DNA from: JANLSO01 sp031362405
GTDB taxonomy: Bacteria > Actinomycetota > Thermoleophilia > Miltoncostaeales > Miltoncostaeaceae
DNA length: 36,398 nucleotides
Assembly: GCA_031362405.1 (NCBI GenBank)
Contig: JANLSO010000033.1
Location: forward strand, 1 to 36,398
Direction: 5' to 3'
Under the pieces are notes generated by a model. It was given only the letters and a program-made list of their open reading frames with translations, made no database searches and was not told where the DNA came from. Within the stretch, counting starts at the first letter, position 1, and every line of letters begins with the position of its first letter. Below are positions 7,224 through 15,170 of the stretch, in pieces. The translations under genes were made by a program, and so were the position numbers.

Positions 7224-8276
7224 ATGAGAGCACGACGCTGGAAGGCACTGGCGGGCGCGGTCGCCGCGACGGCCGCCATAGGGGTGATCGCTGCGGGCTG
7301 TGGCGACGACACGAAGACCACTGCAGGCGGCGGTACCGACAGCACCGCCGCCCCGGTATCCGATTTCACGGCCGGCCTGGTCAGCGACATCGGCAAGTTC
7401 AATGACCGCTCGTTCAACCAGTCGGGCCTCGAGGGTCTGAAGCGCGCCGAGACAGAGCTCGGGGTCAAGATCCGACCGATCGAGTCGCGCGCCGCCGGCG
7501 ATTACATCGCCAACCTCACGACCCTCGCCCGTAAGAAAGAGGGCGTGACCATCGCCATCGGCTTCCTGATGGCCGACGCGATCGACACTGTCGCCAAGAA
7601 GTTCCCGCAGCAGAACTTCGCCATCGTCGACTACCCGCAGGTCGCACTGAAGAGCACGCCCGCGAACGTGCGCGGCCTGACCTTCGCGACCAACGAGAAC
7701 AGCTACCTCATCGGCTACATGGCCGCAAAGATGGCCAAGGCCAAGGGCGGTAAGCAGGTCATCAGCGCCGTCGGCGGGCTGAAGATCCCGACGGTCGACA
7801 TCTTCATCGCCGGATACAAGGCAGGTGCAAAGGCCGCCAACCCGGGCGTGACGGTCCTCGTCGATTACTCGCAAGACTTCGTTGCGCAGGCCAAGTGCAA
7901 AGAGCTCGCGCTCGACCAGATCTCCAAGGGCTCGCAGGTCGTCTTCCAGGTCGCCGGTGGCTGCGGCCTCGGCTCACTGTCGGCAGCCGCCGACAAGGGC
8001 GCCTGGGGTGTCGGCGTCGACCGCGACCAGTCAGACCTCGGCCCGCACATGCTTACCAGCGCGGTCAAGCGCGTCGACACCTCGGTGTTCGAGACGGTCA
8101 AGGCCGCCAAGGACGGCACCTTCAAGGGCGGCACCGACGCGACATTCGATCTGAAGAACGACGGCGTCTCGCTCGGCACGATCAGCCCCAAGGTGCCGAA
8201 GGAGCTCCTCGACGAGGTCGAGGCCCTGAAGCAGAAGATCATCGCCGGTGGCGTGAAGATCCCCACGGAGCTGTAG
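7224..8276 (+). CDS. BMP-family nucleoside-binding lipoprotein of an ABC importer
   Basis: A 350-residue substrate-binding lipoprotein. A lipoprotein signal ends IAAGCGD with the lipidated Cys at residue 26, so the mature protein is tethered outside the membrane. FTAGLVSDIGKFNDRSFNQS, GFLMADAI, FATNENSYLIGYMAA and VGVDRDQSDLGP are hallmarks of the Bmp/PnrA family, whose characterised members bind purine or pyrimidine nucleosides. It is the first gene of the importer, ahead of the double ATPase and fused permease. The start is set by AAGGAG at 7213. A strong hairpin lies 46 bases after its stop and may stabilise its mRNA so that more binding protein is made than membrane parts. Confidence 0.92.
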   Translation: MRARRWKALAGAVAATAAIGVIAAGCGDDTKTTAGGGTDSTAAPVSDFTAGLVSDIGKFNDRSFNQSGLEGLKRAETELGVKIRPIESRAAGDYIANLTTLARKKEGVTIAIGFLMADAIDTVAKKFPQQNFAIVDYPQVALKSTPANVRGLTFATNENSYLIGYMAAKMAKAKGGKQVISAVGGLKIPTVDIFIAGYKAGAKAANPGVTVLVDYSQDFVAQAKCKELALDQISKGSQVVFQVAGGCGLGSLSAAADKGAWGVGVDRDQSDLGPHMLTSAVKRVDTSVFETVKAAKDGTFKGGTDATFDLKNDGVSLGTISPKVPKELLDEVEALKQKIIAGGVKIPTEL

Positions 8277-8298
8277 TCGAGCACGCTGAGGCACGGTC

Positions 8299-9855
8299 GT
8301 GACCCGACCTGCCGACGAAAGACGCACTCCTTCGGTGGCAACACCGAAGGAGTGCGTTCTCGCGCTTGCGGGAATCACAAAGCGCTACCCGGGCGTCATC
8401 GCCTGCGACGACATCTCATTCGATCTGCTCCGCGGCGAGGTGCACGCGCTGCTCGGCGAGAACGGCGCGGGAAAATCGACCCTGATGAACGTCCTCTACG
8501 GGCTGACCCGCCCCGACGAAGGCGAGATCCTCGTGAGGGGCACGCGGGTCGAGATCAACTCCCCGAGCGACGCAATCGCCCTCGGAATCGGGATGGTCCA
8601 CCAGCACTTCATGCTCGTCCCAGTGATGACCGTCGCCGAGAACATCGTGCTCGCCGTCGAGCCGAATCAGGGCCTGCTGTTCGACCGCACCGAAGCCTCT
8701 GCGCGCGCACGGCACATCTCAGACCGCTTCGGCCTGGCTGTCGACCCCGCCGCGCTGGTTCAGGACATCACCGTCGGCATGCAGCAGCGAGTGGAGATCC
8801 TAAAGGCCCTGTATCGGGGCGCGGACATCCTCATCCTGGATGAGCCGACGGCCGTGCTGACCCCGCAGGAGGCCACCGAACTCGTGGCCATCATGCGCAG
8901 CCTGACCGCCCAGGGCACGTCGATCATCTTCATCACGCACAAGCTCAATGAAGTTCTCGATATCGCAGACCGCGTGACCGTGCTGCGCCGCGGCACGTAC
9001 ATCGCGACGCAGCCCACCGAAGGAGCCGACGAGGCGAGCCTCGCGACCTTCATGGTCGGTCGCGAGGTTGTGCTCAGCGTCGACAAGTCGGCCGCGAAAC
9101 CCACGACGCCACGCCTGGTCGTCAGGGACCTCGTGGTCTACGACGACCGCGAGTGTCAGACGGTCAAGGGTCTCTCGCTGGAGGTCTCAGGTGGCGAGAT
9201 CGTTGGAATCGCCGGCGTCGATGGCAATGGCCAGGCCGAGCTGATCGACGCCATCACCGGCCTGCGGACCCCGACCTCGGGGACGATCACCGCCGACGGG
9301 CGCGACATCACCGGCGCAACTCCGCACGACGTGCTCGATGCCGGGATCGGTCATATCCCCACCGACCGGCAGCATCGCGGTCTGGTGATGGACTTCAGCC
9401 TCGCCGAGAACATCGCCCTGCACGACTTCGACAGACCCCCGTCGGGTCGCTTCGGCTGGATGTTCCCGGGGCGGATGAAGGCCGCCGCCGAGCCGTTGCT
9501 CGCCGAGTTCGACGTGCGTGGAGGAGGGGTCAACGCCCGGGCGTCGTCGCTGTCGGGGGGCAACCAGCAAAAGGTGATCATCGCCCGCGAAGTCTCCCGC
9601 GACCCGGCGGTGCTCGTGGCATCGCAACCGACGCGGGGCCTGGATGTCGGCGCGATCGAATATGTCCATAAGCGACTTATCGCCGAGCGCGACGAGGGTC
9701 GCGGCATTCTGCTGGTGTCGCTCGAACTCGACGAAGTCATGTCGCTTTCCGACCGGATTCTCGTGATCTACGAGGGCGTGATCGTCGCGCAGTTCCCGCC
9801 CGGGGTGAGTCGTGAGGCCCTTGGCGAGGCAATGCTCGGCGGACGGGTCGCCTGA
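8299..9855 (+). CDS. Nucleoside/simple-sugar ABC importer, double ATPase subunit
   Basis: A 518-residue protein with two ABC ATPase domains, as in the YufO/NupA and RbsA group. The first domain has Walker A GENGAGKS (53-60) and Walker B ILILDEPT, with the degenerate signature ITVGMQQRVEI typical of this class. The second has a degenerate P-loop (GVDGNGQ), the signature LSGGNQQK and a weakened Walker B (VASQPTRGLD), again as in relatives. The GTG start at 8299 is uncertain. Homology begins only at about VLALAGITKRYPG (residue 20), and a GTG at 8335 lies inside the hairpin at 8322-8357. It overlaps the permease gene by one base (TGATG). It would power import of nucleosides bound by the BMP lipoprotein. 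Confidence 0.92.
   Translation: MTRPADERRTPSVATPKECVLALAGITKRYPGVIACDDISFDLLRGEVHALLGENGAGKSTLMNVLYGLTRPDEGEILVRGTRVEINSPSDAIALGIGMVHQHFMLVPVMTVAENIVLAVEPNQGLLFDRTEASARARHISDRFGLAVDPAALVQDITVGMQQRVEILKALYRGADILILDEPTAVLTPQEATELVAIMRSLTAQGTSIIFITHKLNEVLDIADRVTVLRRGTYIATQPTEGADEASLATFMVGREVVLSVDKSAAKPTTPRLVVRDLVVYDDRECQTVKGLSLEVSGGEIVGIAGVDGNGQAELIDAITGLRTPTSGTITADGRDITGATPHDVLDAGIGHIPTDRQHRGLVMDFSLAENIALHDFDRPPSGRFGWMFPGRMKAAAEPLLAEFDVRGGGVNARASSLSGGNQQKVIIAREVSRDPAVLVASQPTRGLDVGAIEYVHKRLIAERDEGRGILLVSLELDEVMSLSDRILVIYEGVIVAQFPPGVSREALGEAMLGGRVA
8322..8357 (+). terminator. Perfect 16-bp inverted repeat with GCAA loop after the binding-protein gene
   Basis: Arms 8322-8337 and 8342-8357 are exact reverse complements around a GCAA tetraloop (a GNRA loop in RNA). 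There is no T-run after it, so full termination is unlikely. It lies at the 5' end of the ATPase gene as annotated, or in its leader if translation starts further in, and could act as an attenuator or mRNA-stabilising element. Confidence 0.7.
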
Positions 9856-12353
9856 TGAGCACCACGGCGCCGCCCGCACCCCCAGCCACACCCTCGCCGC
9901 AGGATGCACCTCGGCCCGGCGGTGTTCGTGCGCTGCTGCTGCCGCAGACCGGCGGCTTCTTTACGTCTCTGGCCACGACCCTCCTCGCCTTTCTCATCGG
10001 TGGCGTGGCGGTCGCCGCGACGGGAAACAACCCGCTGAAGGTCTACCAAGGCATCTTCAACGGGACCGGCCTCAATTGGTTCTTCCCGTGGGTGGCCGGC
10101 TTCGAGCGCGAGAACGCGGCCTTCAACCTCCAACAAACCCTGCTGATCACCACCACGCTGGTCTTTACCGGCCTCGCCGTGGCCTTCGCGTTTCGATGCG
10201 GGCTGTTCAACATCGGCGGCCAGGGGCAGTGGACGGTCGGAGCCGTGGTTTCCGTATGGGTGGGGTCGTCGTGGGCCGGCCTTGCGGGCCCCACCCACGT
10301 CGTTCTCGCGGTCGTCCTTGCGGCGCTTGCCGGGGCCCTGTGGGCAGGGATCGCGGGCGTCCTGAAAGCCACAGTCGGCGCTCATGAGGTGATCACCACG
10401 ATCATGCTCAACTGGATCGCGTACTGGGGCGGCACCTACCTGTTCGGTGTCGGCGGCCCCCTGCAGGGCGGTACCGACGCGTCGGTACCCATCTCCAGCG
10501 ACGTCGTCGACGGGGCCAAGCTGCCGGTGATCTGGGGCGACCCCGACCTGCAGGGCCTGCACCTCGGGCTCGTGCTCGCCACCCTGGTGCTCGTGGCCTA
10601 CTGGCTGACGCTTTCGCGGACCACCCTCGGTTTCCGGGTGCGGGCTGTTGGCCGCAGCCCTGAGGCGGCCCGGTATGCGGGTATCAGCGTCGGGCGCAAC
10701 TACTTCTTCGCGATGGCGATCTCCGGAGGTCTTGCCGGGATCGGCGGGGCGATGGACGTGCTCGGCTGGCAGTTCCGCATCGGCGTATTCGACGTCCAGA
10801 CCTCGGTCATCGGTTTCATCGGCATCGCGGTGGCATTCCTCGGGCGCCATACCGCGGTGGGCGTCCTGTTCGCCTCCCTGCTCTTCGGGGCCCTGCTCTA
10901 CGGCACATCGTCACGCAGCCTCGATCCGGAGGTCTTCGCGCCCGAGCTCGCCGGCAATCTGACCACGATCATTCAGGGGCTGGTGTTGCTGTTCATCGGC
11001 GCCGACGTGCTGATCCTCTACCTGTGGAAGCGCCGGGGGCTGCCCCGCTTTCGCCTGCCGCGGCTCCCCCACCGCACCCCGCGCGCACAGCCCTCGACGG
11101 CCCGGCTGCTCGTGCCCAGCGACGCCGACCGCACCGCCGCGGCGCCGAGGGGCGATCGTCTGACCGCCTGGGCGAGAGGGAGCCTTCCCACACGTGAGAA
11201 GGCGATCGGGATCACCGCCGTGGTGGTCGGTGTCGCCGCGCTCCTCATCGCACTGCCCCCATTTACGGTGCGCCAGCCGGCCGTGCCGATCGTGATGGGC
11301 ATTCTCGGCATCGCGCTGGCGGCATACACCGTGTGGCGTGGGCCGCGCCGTCTGGGCGTAATCGCTCTCGGGGTTGCTCTCGTCAGCGGGGCGGTCGGGG
11401 TCGCCGCCACCGAATCGAGCGTCTCCAACCTCGAATCCGTCGTCGTCTGGTCAGCCCTCACCGCATCGATGCTGCGCTACGCCACCCCGCTGATTTTCGC
11501 GGCGCTCGGAGGGATGTTCTCCGAACGTAGCGGGGTGGTGAACATCGGCCTCGAGGGCATGCTGCTGGTGGGCGCCTTCTTCGGCATCCTCGGAGCCGAA
11601 AAGTTCGACTCGTGGGTTGCGGGAATCATCCTCGCGGCCATCGCCGGAGCGGCGCTCGCCGCGATCCACGCCGTGCTGTCGATCCATGTGCGTGCCGATC
11701 AGATTCTCAGCGGAACGGCGGTCTGGTTCTTCGGTCTTGGGGTAACCGGATACCTATTCATCGATATCTACGGCTCCGAGGGGACCCCGGGAGGCATCCC
11801 CGCAATTCCCAGTATCCCGCTCGGCATCATCGAGGGGGTGCCGTTCTTCGGAGCCGTCTTCGCCGACCTCAACCTGATGATCTGGCTCGCGCTGATCCTC
11901 GTGCCGGTGTCGTACGTCGTGATGTTCCGCACCTCGTTCGGCCTGAGGCTGCGTGCCGCCGGAGAGCATCCGCACGCGGCCGAATCGGTCGGCCTGTCGG
12001 TCTACCGGATCCGCTATATCGCGGTCATTCTATCGGGCGTGTTCGCGGCTCTCGGCGGGGCGTACGTCTCGATCGGCTTCGTGAACTCCTTCAACGAGAA
12101 CATGATCGCCGGCGGCGGTTTCATTGCCCTTGCCGCCTTGATCTTCGGCAACTGGCGACCGCAGGGCCTGTTTCTCGCCTGCCTTCTGTTCGGCTCGGCA
12201 CGGGCGGTCGCCCAGCGCCTACCGGTCTACTCCGATTCGGCGGCAACCCTTTTCGAGGCGCTGCCGTACGTACTCACCCTGATCGCGGTCGCCGGGATCG
12301 TCCGCAGGCCAAAGCCCCCGGCGGCCGTCGGGATCCCGTTCCTGCGCCGGTAG
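9855..12353 (+). CDS. Fused double permease of the nucleoside ABC importer
   Basis: One 832-residue frame contains two complete BPD_transp_2-type permeases that are normally separate genes (YufP and YufQ type). The N-terminal permease covers about residues 30-390 (e.g. FRCGLFNIGGQGQW, GAHEVITTIMLNWIAYW, LGFRVRAVGRSPEAARYAGI). A basic Arg/Pro-rich linker of about 50 residues follows (391-445, KRRGLPRFRLPRLP). The C-terminal permease covers about 446-832 and starts with extra membrane segments, then GGMFSERSGVVNIGLEGML and LRAAGEHPHAAESVGL. Both halves keep their EAA-like loops. Fusion fixes a 1:1 ratio of the two membrane halves. ATG 9855 overlaps the ATPase stop by one base. The reading frame is continuous with no internal stop. 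Confidence 0.92.
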   Translation: MSTTAPPAPPATPSPQDAPRPGGVRALLLPQTGGFFTSLATTLLAFLIGGVAVAATGNNPLKVYQGIFNGTGLNWFFPWVAGFERENAAFNLQQTLLITTTLVFTGLAVAFAFRCGLFNIGGQGQWTVGAVVSVWVGSSWAGLAGPTHVVLAVVLAALAGALWAGIAGVLKATVGAHEVITTIMLNWIAYWGGTYLFGVGGPLQGGTDASVPISSDVVDGAKLPVIWGDPDLQGLHLGLVLATLVLVAYWLTLSRTTLGFRVRAVGRSPEAARYAGISVGRNYFFAMAISGGLAGIGGAMDVLGWQFRIGVFDVQTSVIGFIGIAVAFLGRHTAVGVLFASLLFGALLYGTSSRSLDPEVFAPELAGNLTTIIQGLVLLFIGADVLILYLWKRRGLPRFRLPRLPHRTPRAQPSTARLLVPSDADRTAAAPRGDRLTAWARGSLPTREKAIGITAVVVGVAALLIALPPFTVRQPAVPIVMGILGIALAAYTVWRGPRRLGVIALGVALVSGAVGVAATESSVSNLESVVVWSALTASMLRYATPLIFAALGGMFSERSGVVNIGLEGMLLVGAFFGILGAEKFDSWVAGIILAAIAGAALAAIHAVLSIHVRADQILSGTAVWFFGLGVTGYLFIDIYGSEGTPGGIPAIPSIPLGIIEGVPFFGAVFADLNLMIWLALILVPVSYVVMFRTSFGLRLRAAGEHPHAAESVGLSVYRIRYIAVILSGVFAALGGAYVSIGFVNSFNENMIAGGGFIALAALIFGNWRPQGLFLACLLFGSARAVAQRLPVYSDSAATLFEALPYVLTLIAVAGIVRRPKPPAAVGIPFLRR

Positions 12354-12392
12354 CTCGGGGACGAATCAACGGGCCTGGCGCGTAGACCCCGC

Positions 12393-13343
12393 ATGACGCT
12401 GACGCGACGTGAACTGCTGCTGGCGGCTCTGACCACCTCGCTGCTTCCCCCCGACCGGGCGGCGGCCCGAAGTCTCGGCGTCGCCTTGGTGACCGCCGAC
12501 ACCCAGTCGCAGCTCGTCGTGGTGTCGCTCGCAACCGGCCGCGTGCTGCGCCGACTGGCAACGCCGCGCGACCCGCGTGCGGTTGAGACGATCGGCGACC
12601 AGGCCCTCGTGGCACATACGGCGATCGGGCAACTGTCGCTCGTCGATCGCGAGGCCCGGGCGATCACGCCCATCGAGGGTCACATGGAGCAGCCGCGCTA
12701 TATGGCGGCCCACCCAGCGGGTGACCTCGCGTTCGTCACCGACAGCGGGCTCGGCACGCTCCTCGTCGTCGACCTCCACGCGCGCCGCACCGTTGGCCGC
12801 GTCGACGTGGGAGGCCCCGCACGGCACCTCGGCATCGATCCGACGGGTCGCACCGTCTGGACATCCCTCGGCGGAAAGGCCGAACGGATCGCCGTGGTCG
12901 ACATAGCCGATCCGCGTCGACCGCGCCTGGTCCGCATGGTCAGGCCGCCGTTCCTCGCCCACGACGTGGTGTTCGCACCATCCGGCCAGTGGGTCTGGGT
13001 GACCTCCGGCACCGAACGCCGCATCGCGATCTATCGACCGAGTGGCCGGCTCGTCGCCACCCTCGCCGCTGATCTGGCGCCACAGCACGTCGCATTCGGA
13101 CGTCGCGTTGCCTACGTCACCAGCGGCGACAGCGGCACCCTGCGCGTACACCGCCTGCCCAATGGCCACCTCCTGGCCTCACACACCATCCCGCTCGGCA
13201 GCTACAACGTCTCGAGCCGCTCGGGAACCGTCGTCGCCCCCTCCCTTTCAGACGGAACGCTCGTGATCGCCGACCTCAGCGGCCGCGTCACCCGCACCGT
13301 CGACGTCGCCCGAAACGCCCACGACGCGTGCCTCCTGCCGTAG
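12393..13343 (+). CDS. Exported YVTN-type beta-propeller protein
   Basis: A 316-residue protein with a twin-arginine-like export signal (LTRRELLLAALTTSLLPP, residues 3-20) and a region rich in repeats of about 40-45 residues (AAHPAGDLAFVTDSG, GIDPTGRTVWTSLGG, VFAPSGQWVWVTSGT, with LLVVDL and IAVVDI edges). This is the YVTN or surface-layer-type beta-propeller seen in exported proteins. The function cannot be fixed; such propellers usually bind partners or serve as scaffolds. No strong ribosome site is seen before ATG 12393; a TAGACC lies four bases upstream. It starts 39 bases after the transporter gene on the same strand but is probably unrelated to it. Three palindromes follow its stop. Confidence 0.75.
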   Translation: MTLTRRELLLAALTTSLLPPDRAAARSLGVALVTADTQSQLVVVSLATGRVLRRLATPRDPRAVETIGDQALVAHTAIGQLSLVDREARAITPIEGHMEQPRYMAAHPAGDLAFVTDSGLGTLLVVDLHARRTVGRVDVGGPARHLGIDPTGRTVWTSLGGKAERIAVVDIADPRRPRLVRMVRPPFLAHDVVFAPSGQWVWVTSGTERRIAIYRPSGRLVATLAADLAPQHVAFGRRVAYVTSGDSGTLRVHRLPNGHLLASHTIPLGSYNVSSRSGTVVAPSLSDGTLVIADLSGRVTRTVDVARNAHDACLLP

Positions 13344-13358
13344 TCCGAACGATATGGA

Positions 13359-13393
13359 TGTCAACATCCGGTGCCGGGCACCAATTGTTGACA
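13359..13393. repeat. REP-like palindrome, copy 1
   Basis: The core GGTGCC-G-GGCACC is flanked by outer arms TGTCAACA and TGTTGACA. The outer arms differ from copy 2 on both sides yet still pair, which points to a conserved hairpin. It is 15 bases past the propeller gene stop. Confidence 0.75.
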
Positions 13394-13450
13394 CCCATGT
13401 CGCACCGGAAGCTCCGCCCACGGGCGACGGGCGCGTTTCGCCGTAGGCGT

Positions 13451-13481
13451 GTCACACCCGGTGCCGGGCACCGGGTGTGAC
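13451..13481. repeat. REP-like palindrome, copy 2 (perfect)
   Basis: A perfect 31-base palindrome with 15-bp arms around a central G; the left arm is GTCACACCCGGTGCC. It shares the core GGTGCC-N-GGCACC with copies 1 and 3 and lies between two convergent genes, where it could also terminate transcription from both sides. Confidence 0.85.
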
Positions 13482-13570
13482 GTCGGCGGGCAGAAAAACC
13501 AAGGCCAAGGGCATCTGGGAGCATCGCCGACCGACGACGGTAGCGATTAGCCACCGACGGGTTGGACGTT

Positions 13571-13604
13571 TGTCACACCCGGTGCCAGGCACCCGCGTGT
13601 GCAC
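13571..13604. repeat. REP-like palindrome, copy 3 (imperfect)
   Basis: The core is GGTGCC-A-GGCACC. The left arm TGTCACACCC is identical to copy 2, but the right outer arm is degraded (CGCGTGTGCAC). It ends 17 bases before the stop of the convergent copper-protein gene. The three copies are about 92 and 120 bases apart, and the intervening sequence holds no gene. Confidence 0.75.
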
Positions 13605-13620
13605 TCGCGGGGAGTGAGGG

Positions 13621-14991
13621 TCAGCGCGGTGGGGGGCTTCCCAGGAGGATGGCGACGGCCACGAGCACGGCGGCAGCAAGGCACAGTTCGGCCCGGACAC
13701 TTCGGCGCAGGGCGGTCGCGGCGCCCCGGTCGTCGGGGTCGAGTCCCAGCGCCGCGCGTTCGAGGCGTGTGTGAAGGACGATCCGGTTGTAGCCGCCGAC
13801 CGCCATCATCACCGCGAACAGGCCGAGCTTGACCAGCAGGGCGCGTCCGTAGGTGGTGTGCGTAAGGGCGTCGAGGGAGCCGACCGACGCAAGGGCTCGG
13901 TAGGTCCCCGTGACCACGAGTAGCGCCACGCTGATCGTGGCGACGGCCGAAAACCTCACGACAGCGGGCGCAACAAGCCGCAGCCGATCGCTCGCCTCGA
14001 GCCGCGCCCCGGCCGGGATCAGGAGCACGACCAGGCCGACGAGGCCACCGAGCCATGCGGCCGTCGCCAGGTTGTGAATCGCATCGGCGACGATTGAGAT
14101 GCCGGCGTCCGAGTCGGTCGACGCGTGACCGCTCCACGACATCGCCACAAGACCGAGAGCGGGAAGCCCGGCGAGCAGGCCGCCCCAGACGGCCGGTGGC
14201 AGTGGGCTCTCATCCACCTCGCGCTGCCGCAGGGCCCTCCCCGCCACGCCGGCCATGACCACGGCTACGAGCACCATAAGAAGAAGTACTCCGAGGCGCG
14301 AGGATCCCAGCAGGGTTCCTTGGTCTCCAATCCCCATGCCGAGGGCCGCCATCGTTCCGACAAAAAGCATCAGGACGCCGATTCCCGCCGCACATCTCGC
14401 GACCAACCACGCCCGCCACCAGACACCGACGACGCCGCGGAGGGCGACCGCGGAGCGCGCGCGGAAGTCGTCGTCTCCCCGCACCCGCCCCGGTGCAACG
14501 AGGCCCCCTGCCTGCCATGCAGCCCCGACCACCCACCAGCGCAGCGCGACGAGGCCGGCCATGACGATCAGGCCGCTGAGGATCAGCACGCGCCCAATGG
14601 ACGCCGCCAGATCCCCGACGGGGGAACCGATCCTCGGAAGCGGACCAGGATCCGAATCCTCGATGTCCATGCTGCCCCGCGCGAGGTGACCGTCGCGCGA
14701 CAGCACCACCCAGCTCAGCGGGCCGAGATCCTTCTGACCGGCCTCGATCGCGGCGATCAAGGTGTTCGGATCACGTGGGTCGACGCGCGGGTCGCCGCTG
14801 ACGATGCGAAACTCGCCGTTCCGCACTTCGATCCGCGCCAGGGCCTCTTCCACCGGCGCCGTGAAGGTCAGGCGTATTTCATCCGGCTCGGACGAGACTC
14901 GTAGGAGTTGTGAGTGCGCCGACGCACTCACCGGCAAGGCCAGTCCGAAGACCGCCACGAGAGCCACGACGAATCCGAGGGCGCGCGTCAC
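13621..14991 (-). CDS. CopC-CopD fusion, copper binding and transport protein
   Basis: A 456-residue protein joining an exported CopC-like domain to a CopD-like membrane domain. The signal peptide ends VSASA, leaving His26 as the mature N-terminus, the usual copper ligand of CopC. RLTFTAPVEEALARIEV and LSWVVLSRDGHLARGSM mark the small beta-barrel (about 26-110). It is shorter than usual just after the first strand, lacking the common P-DGA-L segment. The CopD part (about 128-456) has some eight membrane helices with WSGHAS and ADAIHNLATAAWLGGL, whose His residues are typical. Likely role: copper uptake or delivery. The GTG start has TAGCGT (15000-15005) eight bases upstream and no ribosome site. 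It lies near heme A synthase. Confidence 0.9.
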   Translation of the reverse strand: MTRALGFVVALVAVFGLALPVSASAHSQLLRVSSEPDEIRLTFTAPVEEALARIEVRNGEFRIVSGDPRVDPRDPNTLIAAIEAGQKDLGPLSWVVLSRDGHLARGSMDIEDSDPGPLPRIGSPVGDLAASIGRVLILSGLIVMAGLVALRWWVVGAAWQAGGLVAPGRVRGDDDFRARSAVALRGVVGVWWRAWLVARCAAGIGVLMLFVGTMAALGMGIGDQGTLLGSSRLGVLLLMVLVAVVMAGVAGRALRQREVDESPLPPAVWGGLLAGLPALGLVAMSWSGHASTDSDAGISIVADAIHNLATAAWLGGLVGLVVLLIPAGARLEASDRLRLVAPAVVRFSAVATISVALLVVTGTYRALASVGSLDALTHTTYGRALLVKLGLFAVMMAVGGYNRIVLHTRLERAALGLDPDDRGAATALRRSVRAELCLAAAVLVAVAILLGSPPPR

Positions 14992-14999
14992 CGCCGGCG

Positions 15000-15005
15000 A
15001 CGCTA
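15000..15005 (-). promoter_or_regulatory. Predicted -10 box of the copC-copD gene
   Basis: TAGCGT on the minus strand, eight bases (CGCCGGCG) before the GTG start at 14991, with no Shine-Dalgarno between. Suggests a leaderless transcript. Confidence 0.45.
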
Positions 15006-15021
15006 CCGCCCCAGGCGCGCT

Positions 15022-15111
15022 TTAGGCCAGCGCGTGGTGAAGGGCCGCGAGTAATGACGACATGAGCACAAAGCTGAGAGCAAGGCGGCGCAGGGGTGGG
15101 CTATCGATCAT
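15022..15111 (-). CDS. Possible 29-residue membrane peptide
   Basis: A short frame encodes MIDSPPLRRLALSF followed by VLMSSLLAALHHALA and a TAA stop. It has a charged start, one hydrophobic stretch long enough to span a membrane and a His-His pair near the end. A GGAG lies seven bases before the ATG, better than most starts here. It sits in the 179-base gap between the anti-sigma-like gene and copC-copD, on the same strand as both. No family is recognised; the layout recalls single-helix accessory peptides of membrane complexes, but a chance frame cannot be excluded. Confidence 0.35.
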   Translation of the reverse strand: MIDSPPLRRLALSFVLMSSLLAALHHALA

Positions 15112-15170
15112 CGGTGGCTCCGGGTGGTCATTCGCAGTGACACCTCATCGACCGATTCGCCGCCGAGGCG

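Noticed and set aside
9768..10850. A 360-codon minus-strand frame over the fused permease
   Set aside because: Shadow frame; the plus-strand permease is unambiguous.
13344..13620. CRISPR array or phage attachment site at the three palindromes
   Set aside because: Spacings are unequal (about 92 and 120 bases), the units are palindromic and differ in their arms, and no cas or integrase gene is near.
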